Shown piece by piece: positions 1 through 8,294 of a stretch of DNA of 64,000 nucleotides; position 1 is the stretch's first letter, and the number at the start of each line of letters is the position of its first letter. The notes under the pieces are model-generated. The model ran no database searches, was not told the origin of the DNA, and saw nothing but the letters and a program-made list of their open reading frames with translations. The DNA is from BOKV01 sp041987205. Its GTDB lineage: Bacteria; Pseudomonadota; Alphaproteobacteria; Rhizobiales; Rhizobiaceae. A program made the translations under genes and the position numbers. The DNA is taken from contig JBHIWX010000002.1 of assembly GCA_041987205.1 (NCBI GenBank), positions 44,614 through 108,613 of the forward strand, read 5' to 3'.

Positions 1-104
1 GCGTCCGCGAAATGTACCACCCCGACTATTACGGCGCCTTCGTGTTCGATCCCGAGGGCCACAACATCGAGGCCGTCTGCCACAAGCCGGAGGAACTGGC
101 ATGA
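1..104 (+). CDS. VOC/glyoxalase-family protein, C-terminal end only
   Basis: Only the last 33 or so codons are present; the reading frame starts at base 3 and stops at 102-104. The visible tail has the sequence FDPEGHNIEAVCHKP. A D-P-x-G-(N/H)-x-(I/L)-E ending is the usual last strand of vicinal-oxygen-chelate (glyoxalase/bleomycin-resistance) proteins, where the Glu is often a metal ligand. The substrate cannot be told from this fragment. The stop codon overlaps the start of the next gene by four bases (ATGA), so the two are probably translationally coupled and in one operon. Family assignment rests on the short tail only. Confidence 0.6.
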   Translation, partial: VREMYHPDYYGAFVFDPEGHNIEAVCHKPEELA

Positions 105-583
105 GCGAACCCGTCAACACCGGCGGCTGCCAGTGCGGCGCGGTGCGTTTCCGCGTCGAAGGCGCGATGAAAGACTCATCCGTCTGCTATTGCCGCATGT
201 GCCAGAAGGCTTCGTCCGCCTTCGCGCTGGCGCTGGTCAACACGAAGGGCGCGAAGCTGAGCTGGACGCGTGGTGAGCCGTCCTGGTTCCATAGCTCCAA
301 CACGGTGCGGCGTGGTTTCTGCGAGAAATGCGGCACGCCGCTCGCCTACGACGCGCCCGACGGGCTGGCGCTGTCGGTCGTGGCCTTCGACGATCCGGCC
401 GCGCTGTCGCCGACGGTCGCCTGGGGCACCGAGGCGAAGCTGCCCTGGTGCGACGCCGTGACGGACCTGCCGGCCCATGGGACCATGGAGGATACCGGCG
501 CGGCCGAATTCCTCGCGAGCATCGTCTCCTATCAGCATCCCGACCACGACACCGACCAATGGCCGCCGGAGGGGGAGCGATGA
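101..583 (+). CDS. GFA (CENP-V/glutathione-dependent formaldehyde-activating) family protein 1
   Basis: A 160-aa protein with the full cysteine pattern of the GFA fold: C10-x-C12 (GGCQCGAVRF), C29-x-C31-x2-C34 (CYCRMC) and C74-x2-C77 (GFCEKCGTPL). In the family these seven cysteines bind a structural and a second zinc ion. The founding member was described as an S-hydroxymethyl-glutathione synthase, but most family members have no proven substrate, so a formaldehyde role is not claimed. It starts inside the stop of the VOC gene (ATGA) and ends inside the start of a second GFA gene. The paralog next door has the same length and ending (SIVS/YQHPDHDT against GIVS/HQHPDHDT), pointing to tandem duplication. 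Confidence 0.85.
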   Translation: MSEPVNTGGCQCGAVRFRVEGAMKDSSVCYCRMCQKASSAFALALVNTKGAKLSWTRGEPSWFHSSNTVRRGFCEKCGTPLAYDAPDGLALSVVAFDDPAALSPTVAWGTEAKLPWCDAVTDLPAHGTMEDTGAAEFLASIVSYQHPDHDTDQWPPEGER

Positions 584-1062
584 GTACCATCACCGGCGGT
601 TGCCAATGCGGCGCGGTGCGCTACCGCGCCGAGGCGCTGGGCCGTGCCTCCATCTGCCATTGCCGCATGTGCCAGAAGGCGTTCGGCGGCTTCTTCGGCC
701 CGCTGGTGACGGCGAAGGGCCTCGTCTGGACGCGCGGCAGGCCCGCGACCTTCGCCTCGTCCAACAGGATCGAGCGCGGCTTCTGCGCGCAATGCGGCAC
801 GCCGTTGACCTATGATTATGGCGGCGATCCCGAAATCGCCATTGGCTCCCTCGATAACCCGGAGCAAGCCCCGCCGGCCATCCAGGTCAACCCGGCCGAC
901 CGGCTTTCGTATTTCGCCACCCTGCACGAGCTTCCGCTGCGCAGCGCGGCGGACAATGAAAAGGTGGCCGACTTCATGGCCGGCATCGTCAGCCATCAGC
1001 ATCCCGACCACGACACGCAAATCTGGCCGCCACAAACCTCACCCGAAACGGATCGATCATGA
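580..1062 (+). CDS. GFA family protein 2 (tandem paralog)
   Basis: A 160-aa protein starting at the ATG in the ATGA overlap with GFA protein 1. An upstream extension of the frame exists but lies inside the previous gene and does not match the family. Zinc-type cysteines are C8/C10, C26/C28/C31 and C69/C72, the same spacing as its neighbour. Both end in a conserved HPDHDT-x-x-WPPE/Q segment, so the pair arose by duplication and has diverged in the middle. Soluble and cytoplasmic, with no signal peptide. The stop again overlaps the next start, that of the proline iminopeptidase. The biochemical substrate is unknown. Confidence 0.85.
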   Translation: MSTITGGCQCGAVRYRAEALGRASICHCRMCQKAFGGFFGPLVTAKGLVWTRGRPATFASSNRIERGFCAQCGTPLTYDYGGDPEIAIGSLDNPEQAPPAIQVNPADRLSYFATLHELPLRSAADNEKVADFMAGIVSHQHPDHDTQIWPPQTSPETDRS

Positions 1063-2015
1063 ACGACTTGCGCGGCCTTTACCCGCCGATCGAACCCTAT
1101 GCGAGCGGCCAACTCGAAACCGGCGACGGTCATTCGGTCTATTGGGAGCGAGTCGGCACGCCCGGCGCCAAGCCGGCCGTCTTCCTGCATGGCGGGCCGG
1201 GCGGCACGATCTCGCCCGCCCATCGCCGCCTGTTCGATCCGGCACGCTACGACGTTACCCTGTTCGACCAGCGCGGCTGCGGTCGATCCACGCCCAACGC
1301 CTCGCTCGACAACAACACCACCTGGCATCTGGTCGCCGACATCGAACGCCTTCGCGAAATGGCGGGCGCCGATCAATGGCTCGTCTTCGGCGGTTCCTGG
1401 GGGTCAACGCTCGCGCTCGCCTATGCCGAGACCCATCCCGACCGCGTGTCGGAACTCGTGCTGCGCGGCATCTACACGCTGACGCGCGCCGAGTTCGACT
1501 GGTACTATCAGTTCGGCGTCTCGCAGATGTTCCCCGACAAGTGGGAGCGCTTCATCGCACCCATTCCCGAGGCCGAGCGCGGCGACATGATGGCGGCCTA
1601 TCGCAAGCGCCTGACCGGCGATGACCGCGAGGCGCAGATCGAATGCGCGCTCGCCTGGAGCATGTGGGAAGGCCAGACCATCACCCTGCTGCCGGAGGCC
1701 GCGACCAGCGATCCCTTCGCCGAGCCCGACTACGCACTCGCCTTCGCCCGCATCGAGAACCACTATTTCGTCCATGCCGGTTGGTTGGAAGAAGGTCAAT
1801 TGCTGCGCGACGCCGACCGGCTCGCCGACATTCCTGGCGTCATCATTCACGGCCGCTACGACATGCCGTGCCCGGCAAGGTACGCCTGGGACCTGCACAA
1901 GGCCTGGCCGCGCGCCGAATTCCACCTGATCGAGGGGGCCGGCCACGCCTATTCCGAGCCCGGCATTCTCAACCGGCTCATCCGTGCGACCGACAGCTTC
2001 GCGGGCAAATCATGA
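1059..2015 (+). CDS. pip: Proline iminopeptidase (prolyl aminopeptidase), alpha/beta hydrolase
   Basis: A 318-aa peptidase of family S33, which removes N-terminal proline from peptides. The oxyanion-hole motif HGGPGG is at residues 44-49. The nucleophile elbow GGSWGS puts the catalytic Ser at residue 113. The acid is likely the Asp in HGRYDMPCP and the histidine that in GAGHAYSEPG near the C-terminus. The DQRGCGRS strand typical of prolyl iminopeptidases is also present. Length matches the family (about 310-320 aa). No signal peptide, so cytoplasmic. It overlaps the genes on both sides by four bases and belongs to the coupled chain that began before the window. Confidence 0.93.
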   Translation: MNDLRGLYPPIEPYASGQLETGDGHSVYWERVGTPGAKPAVFLHGGPGGTISPAHRRLFDPARYDVTLFDQRGCGRSTPNASLDNNTTWHLVADIERLREMAGADQWLVFGGSWGSTLALAYAETHPDRVSELVLRGIYTLTRAEFDWYYQFGVSQMFPDKWERFIAPIPEAERGDMMAAYRKRLTGDDREAQIECALAWSMWEGQTITLLPEAATSDPFAEPDYALAFARIENHYFVHAGWLEEGQLLRDADRLADIPGVIIHGRYDMPCPARYAWDLHKAWPRAEFHLIEGAGHAYSEPGILNRLIRATDSFAGKS

Positions 2016-2167
2016 ACGACGCAAACGAGAAATCCATGCCCCGGCAGGCAACGCCTCATCCTTCTGCCGCGATGCCGAAATGGCTGATCTTGGCCATCGC
2101 GAGCAAGCTCGTGCTCGTCGTCGCGGTGGTGATCGCCGTGCTGTGGTACGCGGGAATAATCGGATAA
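2012..2167 (+). CDS. Small single-pass membrane protein (51 aa)
   Basis: This short gene opens at the ATG overlapping the pip stop and ends six bases before cimA. It encodes 51 residues: a polar N-terminal half, then a hydrophobic segment at about residues 24-49 with the run LVVAVVIAVLWYAGIIG. That fits one transmembrane helix at the very C-terminus. The ATGA coupling and the tight fit between two well-supported genes argue that it is translated. I do not recognise a family; a role as a tail-anchored peptide is only a description of the topology. Confidence 0.6.
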   Translation: MNDANEKSMPRQATPHPSAAMPKWLILAIASKLVLVVAVVIAVLWYAGIIG

Positions 2168-2173
2168 CGGAAC

Positions 2174-3784
2174 ATGACCAAAGAACGCCTCTACCTGTTT
2201 GATACCACTCTAAGAGACGGCCAGCAGACGCCGGGCATCGATTTCTCGGTGCACGACAAGATCGCCATTGCCGACATGCTGGACGAACTCGGCATCGACT
2301 ATGTCGAAGGCGGCTACCCTGGCGCCAACCCGACCGACACCGAGTTCTTTTCGAAGAAGCGCACGAAGCACGCGACCTTCGTCGGCTTCGGCATGACCAA
2401 GCGCGCCGGTGTTTCCGCGTCGAACGATCCGGGGCTCGCCGCGCTGTTGCAGGCGAAATCCGACGCCACCTGCTTCGTCGCTAAGGCCTGGGACTATCAC
2501 GTGCGGGTCGCGCTCGGCACGACGAATGAGGAAAACCTGGAATCGATCCGCGCCTCGGTCGAGGCGAGCGTCGCCGCCCGACAGGAGGCGATGGTCGATT
2601 GCGAGCATTTTTTCGACGGCTATCGCGCCAACCCGGACTACGCGCTCGCCTGCGCGAAGACGGCGTTCGAGGCCGGCGCACGCTGGGTCGTGCTGTGCGA
2701 CACCAATGGCGGCACGCAGCCTTCCGAGGTCGCCCGTATTGTCGAAACGGTCATCGCCTCGGGCATCCCCGGCGACAGGCTCGGCATCCATGCCCATGAC
2801 GACACCGGCCAGGCCGTTGCCAATTCGCTGGTCGCCGTCGAGGCCGGCGTGCGCCAGATTCAGGGCACGTTCAACGGCATCGGTGAGCGTTGCGGCAATG
2901 CCAATCTGACGACGCTGATCCCGACGCTGGCGCTCAAGCCGATCTATGCCGACCGCTTCGAAACCGGCGTCTCGCAGGAAAATCTGGCCGGCATCACGCG
3001 GCTCGCCCACAAGTTCGACGAACTGATCAACCGCGCGCCGGACGCGCAGGCGCCCTATGTCGGCACGTCCGCCTTCGCCACCAAGGCCGGCATCCATGCC
3101 TCCGCGATCCTGAAGGAACCGCAGACCTACGAGCATGTCGCGCCCGAAAGCGTCGGCAATCGCCGCCGCGTCATGGTCTCCGACCAGGGTGGCAAGTCCA
3201 ATTTCATCGCCGAACTGGCCCGCCGCGGCATCGAGGTCGAGAAGAACGATCCCAATCTCGACACGCTGATCGCGCTGGTGAAGGAACGCGAATCCGTCGG
3301 CTGGGCCTATGAGGCGGCGGATGCGAGCTTCGAACTTCTCGCACGCCGCACGCTCGGCGCCGTGTCCGATTATTTCGAGGTCGATTCCTACCGCACCCAG
3401 GTCGAGCGCCGCTACAACGCTATGGGCGAGATCGTCACCGTCTCCGAGGCGGTGGTGAAGATTGTCGTCGACGGCGAGCAATTGATGTCGGTCGCCGAGG
3501 GCAACGGCCCGGTTAACGCGCTCGACCGCGCCATCCGCAAGGATCTGGGCAAGTACCAGACCCAGATTGAGGACATCGAACTGACCGACTACAAGGTCCG
3601 TATCCTCAATGGCGGCACCGAGGCCGTGACGCGGGTTCTGATTGAGTCGACCGACGATACGGGCGAGCGCTGGACGACGGTCGGCGTCTCCCACAACATC
3701 ATCGACGCGTCCTTTGCTGCACTGGTCGACTCGCTGCGCTACAAGCTGATGAAGGCCAACGCGCCCGACGACGCATCACGTTGA
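2174..3784 (+). CDS. cimA: (R)-citramalate synthase
   Basis: A 536-aa enzyme of the isopropylmalate/citramalate synthase superfamily. It condenses acetyl-CoA with pyruvate to citramalate, giving a threonine-independent route to 2-oxobutyrate and isoleucine. The catalytic N-terminal TIM barrel opens with DTTLRDGQQTPG (residues 10-21), which holds the metal-binding Asp and catalytic Arg. The HAHDDTGQAVANS and NGIGERCGNANL motifs follow. The C-terminal third is the LeuA-type allosteric domain, expected to bind isoleucine. The GYPGANPTD signature and the long second domain favour citramalate synthase over LeuA or homocitrate synthase. The stop shares a base with the next gene. Confidence 0.92.
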   Translation: MTKERLYLFDTTLRDGQQTPGIDFSVHDKIAIADMLDELGIDYVEGGYPGANPTDTEFFSKKRTKHATFVGFGMTKRAGVSASNDPGLAALLQAKSDATCFVAKAWDYHVRVALGTTNEENLESIRASVEASVAARQEAMVDCEHFFDGYRANPDYALACAKTAFEAGARWVVLCDTNGGTQPSEVARIVETVIASGIPGDRLGIHAHDDTGQAVANSLVAVEAGVRQIQGTFNGIGERCGNANLTTLIPTLALKPIYADRFETGVSQENLAGITRLAHKFDELINRAPDAQAPYVGTSAFATKAGIHASAILKEPQTYEHVAPESVGNRRRVMVSDQGGKSNFIAELARRGIEVEKNDPNLDTLIALVKERESVGWAYEAADASFELLARRTLGAVSDYFEVDSYRTQVERRYNAMGEIVTVSEAVVKIVVDGEQLMSVAEGNGPVNALDRAIRKDLGKYQTQIEDIELTDYKVRILNGGTEAVTRVLIESTDDTGERWTTVGVSHNIIDASFAALVDSLRYKLMKANAPDDASR

Positions 3785-4743
3785 TGGCGCGCCCGGGAAC
3801 GGACCTGCCTGAGATCGCGGTCGCCAGCACGCAGGAGGGTGCTGGCGATACGCGCGCGGGCTTCGTCTATGCCTTTCTCGCCTACACGCTTTGGGGGTTC
3901 CTGCCGCTCTACATGAAGGCGGTCGCCCATGTGCCGGCCATCGAAGTGGTCGCGCATCGGGTCCTGTGGTCGGTGCCGGTCGCTGGGCTGCTGCTGATCC
4001 TGCTCGGGCGCACGGCGGATATCCGCGCCGCGATCCGCCGGCCTCGCACGCTCGCCATGGCAGCGCTGACGGCGAGCACCATCTCGATCAACTGGGGCAT
4101 CTATGTCTGGGCGATCGCCGCCGGCCACGCCGTGGAATCCGCGCTCGGCTACTACATCAACCCGCTGGTCTCGATTGCGCTTGGCGCCGTGTTCCTGCGC
4201 GAAAAGCTCGATCGCTTGCAATTGCTGGCCGTGGCACTGGCCTGTGTCGCCGTGCTGGTCATGACGATTGACGCGGGCGGACTGCCCTGGATTTCGCTTA
4301 GCCTTGCGTTCTCCTTCGCCGCCTATGGTTATCTGCGCAAGACGCTGCCGATCGGTCCGAACCAGGGTTTCTTCCTGGAGGTGTTGATCCTCTCCATCCC
4401 CGCCACCTTCTATCTCGTCTGGAAGCTTACGACCGGCGAGGCCGTCTTCCTGTTCGGTGGCTGGCACGACACCGTCGTGCTGTTGCTGGCCGGCGTGGTG
4501 ACTGCCGTGCCGCTCATCCTCTATGGCAACGGGGCGAAACGGCTGCGCCTGTCGACCATCGGCATCATGCAGTACATCGCGCCGACGATCATCTTCCTGA
4601 TCGCCGTCTTCGTCTTCGGCGAGCCCTTCGGATATTACCGTGCCATCGCCTTCGTGCTGATCTGGACCGCGCTCGCCATCTACACCTGGTCGATGATCGC
4701 CGGCCACAGGAAGGCCCGCCTCAATCCGGCGGCGTCACGCTGA
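3784..4743 (+). CDS. rarD: RarD-type EamA/DMT superfamily permease
   Basis: A 319-aa integral membrane protein with about ten hydrophobic segments and two EamA repeats. The opening AFLAYTLWGFLPLYMKAV and the VVAHRVLWSVP segment are the usual N-terminal signature of RarD (named as chloramphenicol-sensitive protein). Family members are inner-membrane drug/metabolite exporters of poorly known substrate; some relatives export amino acids. The chosen ATG shares one base with the cimA stop; a TTG one codon upstream is possible. The 3' end overlaps the convergent cytochrome gene by 23 bases. Cotranscription with cimA is likely from the spacing. Confidence 0.85.
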   Translation: MARPGTDLPEIAVASTQEGAGDTRAGFVYAFLAYTLWGFLPLYMKAVAHVPAIEVVAHRVLWSVPVAGLLLILLGRTADIRAAIRRPRTLAMAALTASTISINWGIYVWAIAAGHAVESALGYYINPLVSIALGAVFLREKLDRLQLLAVALACVAVLVMTIDAGGLPWISLSLAFSFAAYGYLRKTLPIGPNQGFFLEVLILSIPATFYLVWKLTTGEAVFLFGGWHDTVVLLLAGVVTAVPLILYGNGAKRLRLSTIGIMQYIAPTIIFLIAVFVFGEPFGYYRAIAFVLIWTALAIYTWSMIAGHRKARLNPAASR

Positions 4744-5059
4744 CTTCGATCGAGGCATACCATTCGACGACATTGGCGATGTCGTCGTCGCTGAGCCGGA
4801 TGGCCGTCGGCGACATCTTCGGATCGCTGCGCTCGCCCGAGCGAAAGGCTCGTAGCTGGCGGGCCAGGTAGGAACCCTTCTGCCCGGCCAGATTGGGCGC
4901 TTCATCGATGAGTGCCAGTCCGTCGACCCCGTGGCATTGCTGGCAGATTTTCGTGGCGATGGCGCGCCCGGCTTGCATGTCAGCATGGGCCGGTGCGGCA
5001 AGCAGGACGGTGAACGCCATGGCGCTCGCAAGGCCCGCTGCGACGCTCCGCCAGGCCAT
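4721..5059 (-). CDS. Small periplasmic c-type cytochrome
   Basis: 112 aa with an N-terminal signal peptide (cleavage likely after AHA, residue 26) and one haem c site, C39-Q-Q-C42-H43. A downstream Met in KMSPTAIRLSDDD can serve as the sixth ligand. The single-haem, 85-residue mature domain fits a class I cytochrome c553-like electron carrier. It lies six bases downstream of the LOG gene on the same strand. Its 3' end runs 23 bases into rarD on the opposite strand, so the two coding sequences are convergent and overlapping. Redox partner unknown. Confidence 0.85.
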   Translation of the reverse strand: MAWRSVAAGLASAMAFTVLLAAPAHADMQAGRAIATKICQQCHGVDGLALIDEAPNLAGQKGSYLARQLRAFRSGERSDPKMSPTAIRLSDDDIANVVEWYASIEVSVTPPD

Positions 5060-5065
5060 CGCCCC

Positions 5066-5674
5066 TCACATCCGCACGATATCGTCGCCGGGCAGCATCT
5101 GGTCCTGCACCGCCCGCGCCATCGCTTCCACGGCGGGAACGACCGCCAGCGGATCGTCGATGATCGCCGGTTGAACGAGATTGCCCGTATGGATGAATCC
5201 TTCATCACGCATATGCGAGATGAGCGCCGACATCGGATTCCAGAAGCCCGCAATGTTGACGAAGGCAATCGGCTTGCGGTGCCGCCCGAGCTGCGCCCAA
5301 GTCATGATCTCGATGATCTCCTCCAGCGTTCCGATGCCGCCGGGCAGGGCCACGAAACCGTCGGAGCGCTCGAACATCTGGTGCTTGCGCTGGTGCATGT
5401 CGTCGGTCAGGACCACTTCGGTCAGGTTCTTCAGCGAATCCTGCGAGGATTCCTTGGCTACCAGAAAACGCGGGATGATGCCGGTGACGCGTCCGCCACC
5501 TGAAAGCACGCCTTCCGCCACCGCCCCCATGACGCCCTTCGCCCCGCCGCCATAGACGAGTTCGATGCCCGCTTCCGCCATCGACTGGCCGAGTTTTCTC
5601 CCCGCATCGGTATAGGCGGGGTCGCGGCCCGAGCTGGAGCCGCAATAGACGCAAAGGGAACTTATGGCCGACAT
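5066..5674 (-). CDS. LOG family nucleotide phosphoribohydrolase
   Basis: 202 aa of the LOG (Lonely Guy, TIGR00730) family, which cleaves nucleoside 5'-monophosphates to base plus ribose 5-phosphate. Members act on cytokinin riboside monophosphate or on AMP. The hallmark PGGIGTLEE is at residues 111-119, with the paired M93-H-Q-R96-K motif before it. GGGAKGVMG at 42-50 and the N-terminal VYCGSSSGRDP complete the family pattern. Cytoplasmic. Bacterial homologs near housekeeping genes are often annotated as putative lysine decarboxylases, an old misnomer. A cytokinin role cannot be told from sequence. Confidence 0.9.
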   Translation of the reverse strand: MSAISSLCVYCGSSSGRDPAYTDAGRKLGQSMAEAGIELVYGGGAKGVMGAVAEGVLSGGGRVTGIIPRFLVAKESSQDSLKNLTEVVLTDDMHQRKHQMFERSDGFVALPGGIGTLEEIIEIMTWAQLGRHRKPIAFVNIAGFWNPMSALISHMRDEGFIHTGNLVQPAIIDDPLAVVPAVEAMARAVQDQMLPGDDIVRM

Positions 5675-5811
5675 GAGCGGACCTTTCTGAAGTATGCTTG
5701 CCTCGTTGCGCCGCGAACGAGTCGAGGCGTCGATGCGATTGCAGCCTCACCTTGACCGTGCGTCAAGTTCCGCCTTCAAAAACAAAGCTTGCCGTGCGCA
5801 GGTGCAGCATG

Positions 5812-5838
5812 TTCAATTTTTCGCGTTTGCGTTATAAA
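5812..5838 (+). promoter_or_regulatory. Possible sigma-70-like promoter of the LysM gene
   Basis: The AT-rich stretch in the 256-base gap before the LysM gene holds TATAAA at 5833-5838 as a -10 candidate. A weak TTCAAT at 5812-5817 lies 15 bases upstream. It sits about 93 bases before the ATG. Only the -10 is convincing. Confidence 0.3.
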
Positions 5839-5930
5839 ACTACTTGAAAACAGGGGAGTTACGCCATCTGCGAAGGGTGTAACGGCAACATGGCCCGTTG
5901 AAGGGTCGGATTGAAAGGCGATAGTGCGCA

Positions 5931-7793
5931 ATGATCTCCGCTTTCTTTAAGGCAAATCCGGTTCTTGCCTGGCTTCTGTCGGCCATCGTCGTCGTCGCGG
6001 CGGGAACAGGCTTCTATTACCTGTCGCAAACGTATCGCGACGATGGTGGCAAACAGGTCGCCGCCTTGCCGACAGCCGAGAAATCAGATCGCCCCTCCGC
6101 ATCCGGAACGCCGGAAGCATCCGCGCCCGAAACGGTCACGCCTGTCGACGAGGCGCCGGAGGAACAGACACAGCAGGCCGATCTCGCCGAGCCGCGCTTC
6201 GATGTCCTGCGCGTCGAAAAGGACGGCTCGACGGTAATTGCCGGCACCGGTCCGGCTTCCAGCCGCGTCGAGGTCTTGTCCGGTGGTGATGTGCTCGCCT
6301 GGACCATGTCCGGGCCGGGCGGTGATTTCGCCATCGTTTTCGACGAGCCGCTGGCGCCCGGTGACTATGAACTTTCGCTCCGGGCCAAGGCCGAGGACGG
6401 CAGCATGGTTGCATCGACGGAAACCGGCGTCGTCCACGTACCCGCGCCTGCCGGCGCTGAAGATGCCGGTGGCGAGGAAGTCATTGCCATGGTGACGAAG
6501 GAGGGCGAGGCAAGCCGTGTGCTCCAGGCACCCGGTTCGGCTGAAGCGCCCGCTGCCTCGGCCCAACCTTCCGAAGAGTCCGCCGCCGAAACCGGCGAAC
6601 AGCAGGTTGCCAGCGCCGAACCGTCGCCCACTGCCGAGGAGCAGCCCGCCCCCGCGACGCCAACCGATGCGACTGACGAACCGGCCGCCGAGGACACGGC
6701 GGCAGGAGAAGCCACAACCGCAGAGACCGCAAGCGAAACTCCGGCGAACGAGACGCCCGCTGAAGTCGAGGTTCCGGTCCTGGTCAAGGCGGTCGATGTC
6801 GATGGCGGCAAGTTGTTTGTCGCCGGCAGCGGCCAGCCCGGCCGCAGCATCAACATCTATCTCGACGGCAAGTTCCTGGGTGCGACCACGGTCGGCCCGG
6901 AAGGCGGTTTCCTGCTCGAGACCGATGGCGACATCGAGGCCGGAACCCATGAGATCCGCGCCGACATGCTGGCCGATGGCAGCACCGATGTCACCAAGCG
7001 TGCCGTCGTGCCGCTGATCCATGAGGTGCCGGAAGCCGGCGAAACGCAGGTCGCTGCAGCCGAGACGCCGAAGCCGGCGGAAGAAACCGGCAGCGAAACC
7101 GGTGCGCAGGCCAATGCCGCGCAAGCATCCGACGGGTCGCAGACCGTCACTCCTGTAGAGGAGTCTGCCGGCACCGCCTCCGAATCCACCGAAGAACCTG
7201 CCGGGCAGACGGCGTCCGCCGGAGACGAAGCCCCGGCCACGCCGGTGGCCGAAGCCGGGCAGGCTGGCGAAACGGCAACGGGCGGCGAAACGACCGTGGC
7301 GTCTGACGCGCCCGCCGCCGGAGAAACCGTGACCGCCGCCGAGGGCGAGGCGCCCGCAACCGAGACCGCTGCAACTGAAGCTGGTGCCGGTGATGCCCCG
7401 GCAACGGGCGGGGAAAGCGTCGCCCAGTCCAGCCAGGTTGCCGGTCAAACGGCAGGTGAAGCGTCACAGGAAATGGCAAGCGAAACGGCCGGAAATGCCG
7501 CCGACAAGCCGGCTTCCACCGATGAGCGCATGGCCGAAAAACCGGCGGAAGAGCCGACGCAGCAGATGGCTGCCGCTGAGACGCCGGACGCCGAACCGAA
7601 GCCGATCCGCACCGGCGCCAATGTCATCATCCGCCGCGGCGACAATCTCTGGCGCATCTCGCGGCGCATGCTGGGCTCCGGCATCAAATATACGGTGATC
7701 TACGAGGCCAACCGCGACCAGATCCGCGATCCGCACTGGATCTATCCCGGACAGGTTTTCGACGTTCCCGGCGCCGAACCTGACAAGGGCTGA
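5931..7793 (+). CDS. Membrane-anchored LysM protein with two Ig-like domains
   Basis: 620 aa. A transmembrane helix lies at about residues 9-31 (no cleavage site, so N-terminally anchored). Two related Ig-like beta domains follow at about 88-170 and 282-362 (both with a G-x-G-x-P-G-x-x-V/I strand pattern). They are joined by acidic Ala/Glu/Thr/Pro-rich linkers, including one of nearly 190 residues. A single LysM domain closes the protein at about 564-615 (RRGDNLWRISRR ... IYPGQVFDVPG) and should bind peptidoglycan. Likely spans the periplasm from inner membrane to wall. Similar architecture is widespread in Rhizobiales without a defined role. Monocistronic: it has its own upstream region and a strong terminator. 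Confidence 0.8.
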   Translation: MISAFFKANPVLAWLLSAIVVVAAGTGFYYLSQTYRDDGGKQVAALPTAEKSDRPSASGTPEASAPETVTPVDEAPEEQTQQADLAEPRFDVLRVEKDGSTVIAGTGPASSRVEVLSGGDVLAWTMSGPGGDFAIVFDEPLAPGDYELSLRAKAEDGSMVASTETGVVHVPAPAGAEDAGGEEVIAMVTKEGEASRVLQAPGSAEAPAASAQPSEESAAETGEQQVASAEPSPTAEEQPAPATPTDATDEPAAEDTAAGEATTAETASETPANETPAEVEVPVLVKAVDVDGGKLFVAGSGQPGRSINIYLDGKFLGATTVGPEGGFLLETDGDIEAGTHEIRADMLADGSTDVTKRAVVPLIHEVPEAGETQVAAAETPKPAEETGSETGAQANAAQASDGSQTVTPVEESAGTASESTEEPAGQTASAGDEAPATPVAEAGQAGETATGGETTVASDAPAAGETVTAAEGEAPATETAATEAGAGDAPATGGESVAQSSQVAGQTAGEASQEMASETAGNAADKPASTDERMAEKPAEEPTQQMAAAETPDAEPKPIRTGANVIIRRGDNLWRISRRMLGSGIKYTVIYEANRDQIRDPHWIYPGQVFDVPGAEPDKG

Positions 7794-7829
7794 AATTCGG
7801 CAACAGCCACCCTATATGAAGGCCATCAC

Positions 7830-7872
7830 CGGGCCGCCCCGAGCGACATTGCGGGGCGGCCCGTTTGTCTTT
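7830..7872 (+). terminator. Strong intrinsic terminator after the LysM gene
   Basis: A perfect 12-bp GC stem (CGGGCCGCCCCG at 7830-7841 with CGGGGCGGCCCG at 7852-7863) encloses a 10-nt loop. It is followed at once by TTTGTCTTT. It lies 36 bases after the LysM stop and isolates that gene from the ArsR operon. Confidence 0.9.
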
Positions 7873-7915
7873 CACCACCAATTCCCTCTTTCGTGATCGA
7901 TGCAAGCTTGACTTC

Positions 7916-7931
7916 ATCGGTAAACGCCGAT
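7916..7931 (+). promoter_or_regulatory. Candidate ArsR operator (ATCGG-N6-CCGAT)
   Basis: A perfect 5-bp inverted repeat with a 6-nt centre lies 12 bases upstream of the chosen ArsR start codon. Dyads of this size close to the start are usual for autorepressed ArsR-family genes. The assignment is by position and symmetry only. Confidence 0.45.
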
Positions 7932-7943
7932 AAACGCGCTCCC

Positions 7944-8294
7944 ATGAACATCCAGCCATCCAGAAACAACCCGGTCGAGCCGGACGGGCTCGACGACCTC
8001 ATCGCGCAGTTGAAGGCGCTCGGTCATCCCGTGCGCATGCAGATCGTCAGGCAATTGCTCGAGGCCGACGAACGCTGTTGCGGCGAGATCTGCGCCTGCA
8101 TGCCGCTGGCGCAATCGACCATCTCCCAGCATCTCGAACAGCTCTGCCGGTCGGGCCTCGTCGAATATGCGCCCGACGGCAATCGCTCGCGCTACAGCCT
8201 CAACCGTACCGCCTTCAAGGCGCTGGCGAGCGCGATGGGCGACATGGCAGACCGTCCGCGCGATCCGTCGGGAGAGGACGGCACGCGTGGCTGA
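7944..8294 (+). CDS. ArsR-family metalloregulator-type repressor
   Basis: 116 aa from the ATG at 7944; a GTG further upstream is in frame but would swallow the dyad. The winged helix-turn-helix covers about residues 18-100, with the recognition helix at AQSTISQHLEQLCRSGLV. The ArsR/SmtB alpha-3 metal box is in place as C-G-E-I-C50-A-C52, with extra Cys at 45, 46 and 68, so metal or redox sensing is plausible. The wing is DGNRSRYSLN. The stop overlaps the start of an ATM1-type exporter, which it presumably controls along with itself. Which ligand is sensed cannot be read from the sequence. Confidence 0.85.
   Translation: MNIQPSRNNPVEPDGLDDLIAQLKALGHPVRMQIVRQLLEADERCCGEICACMPLAQSTISQHLEQLCRSGLVEYAPDGNRSRYSLNRTAFKALASAMGDMADRPRDPSGEDGTRG

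Noticed and set aside
2150..2175. Riboswitch or attenuator before cimA
   Set aside because: Only six bases separate the small membrane gene from cimA, so there is no room for a leader.
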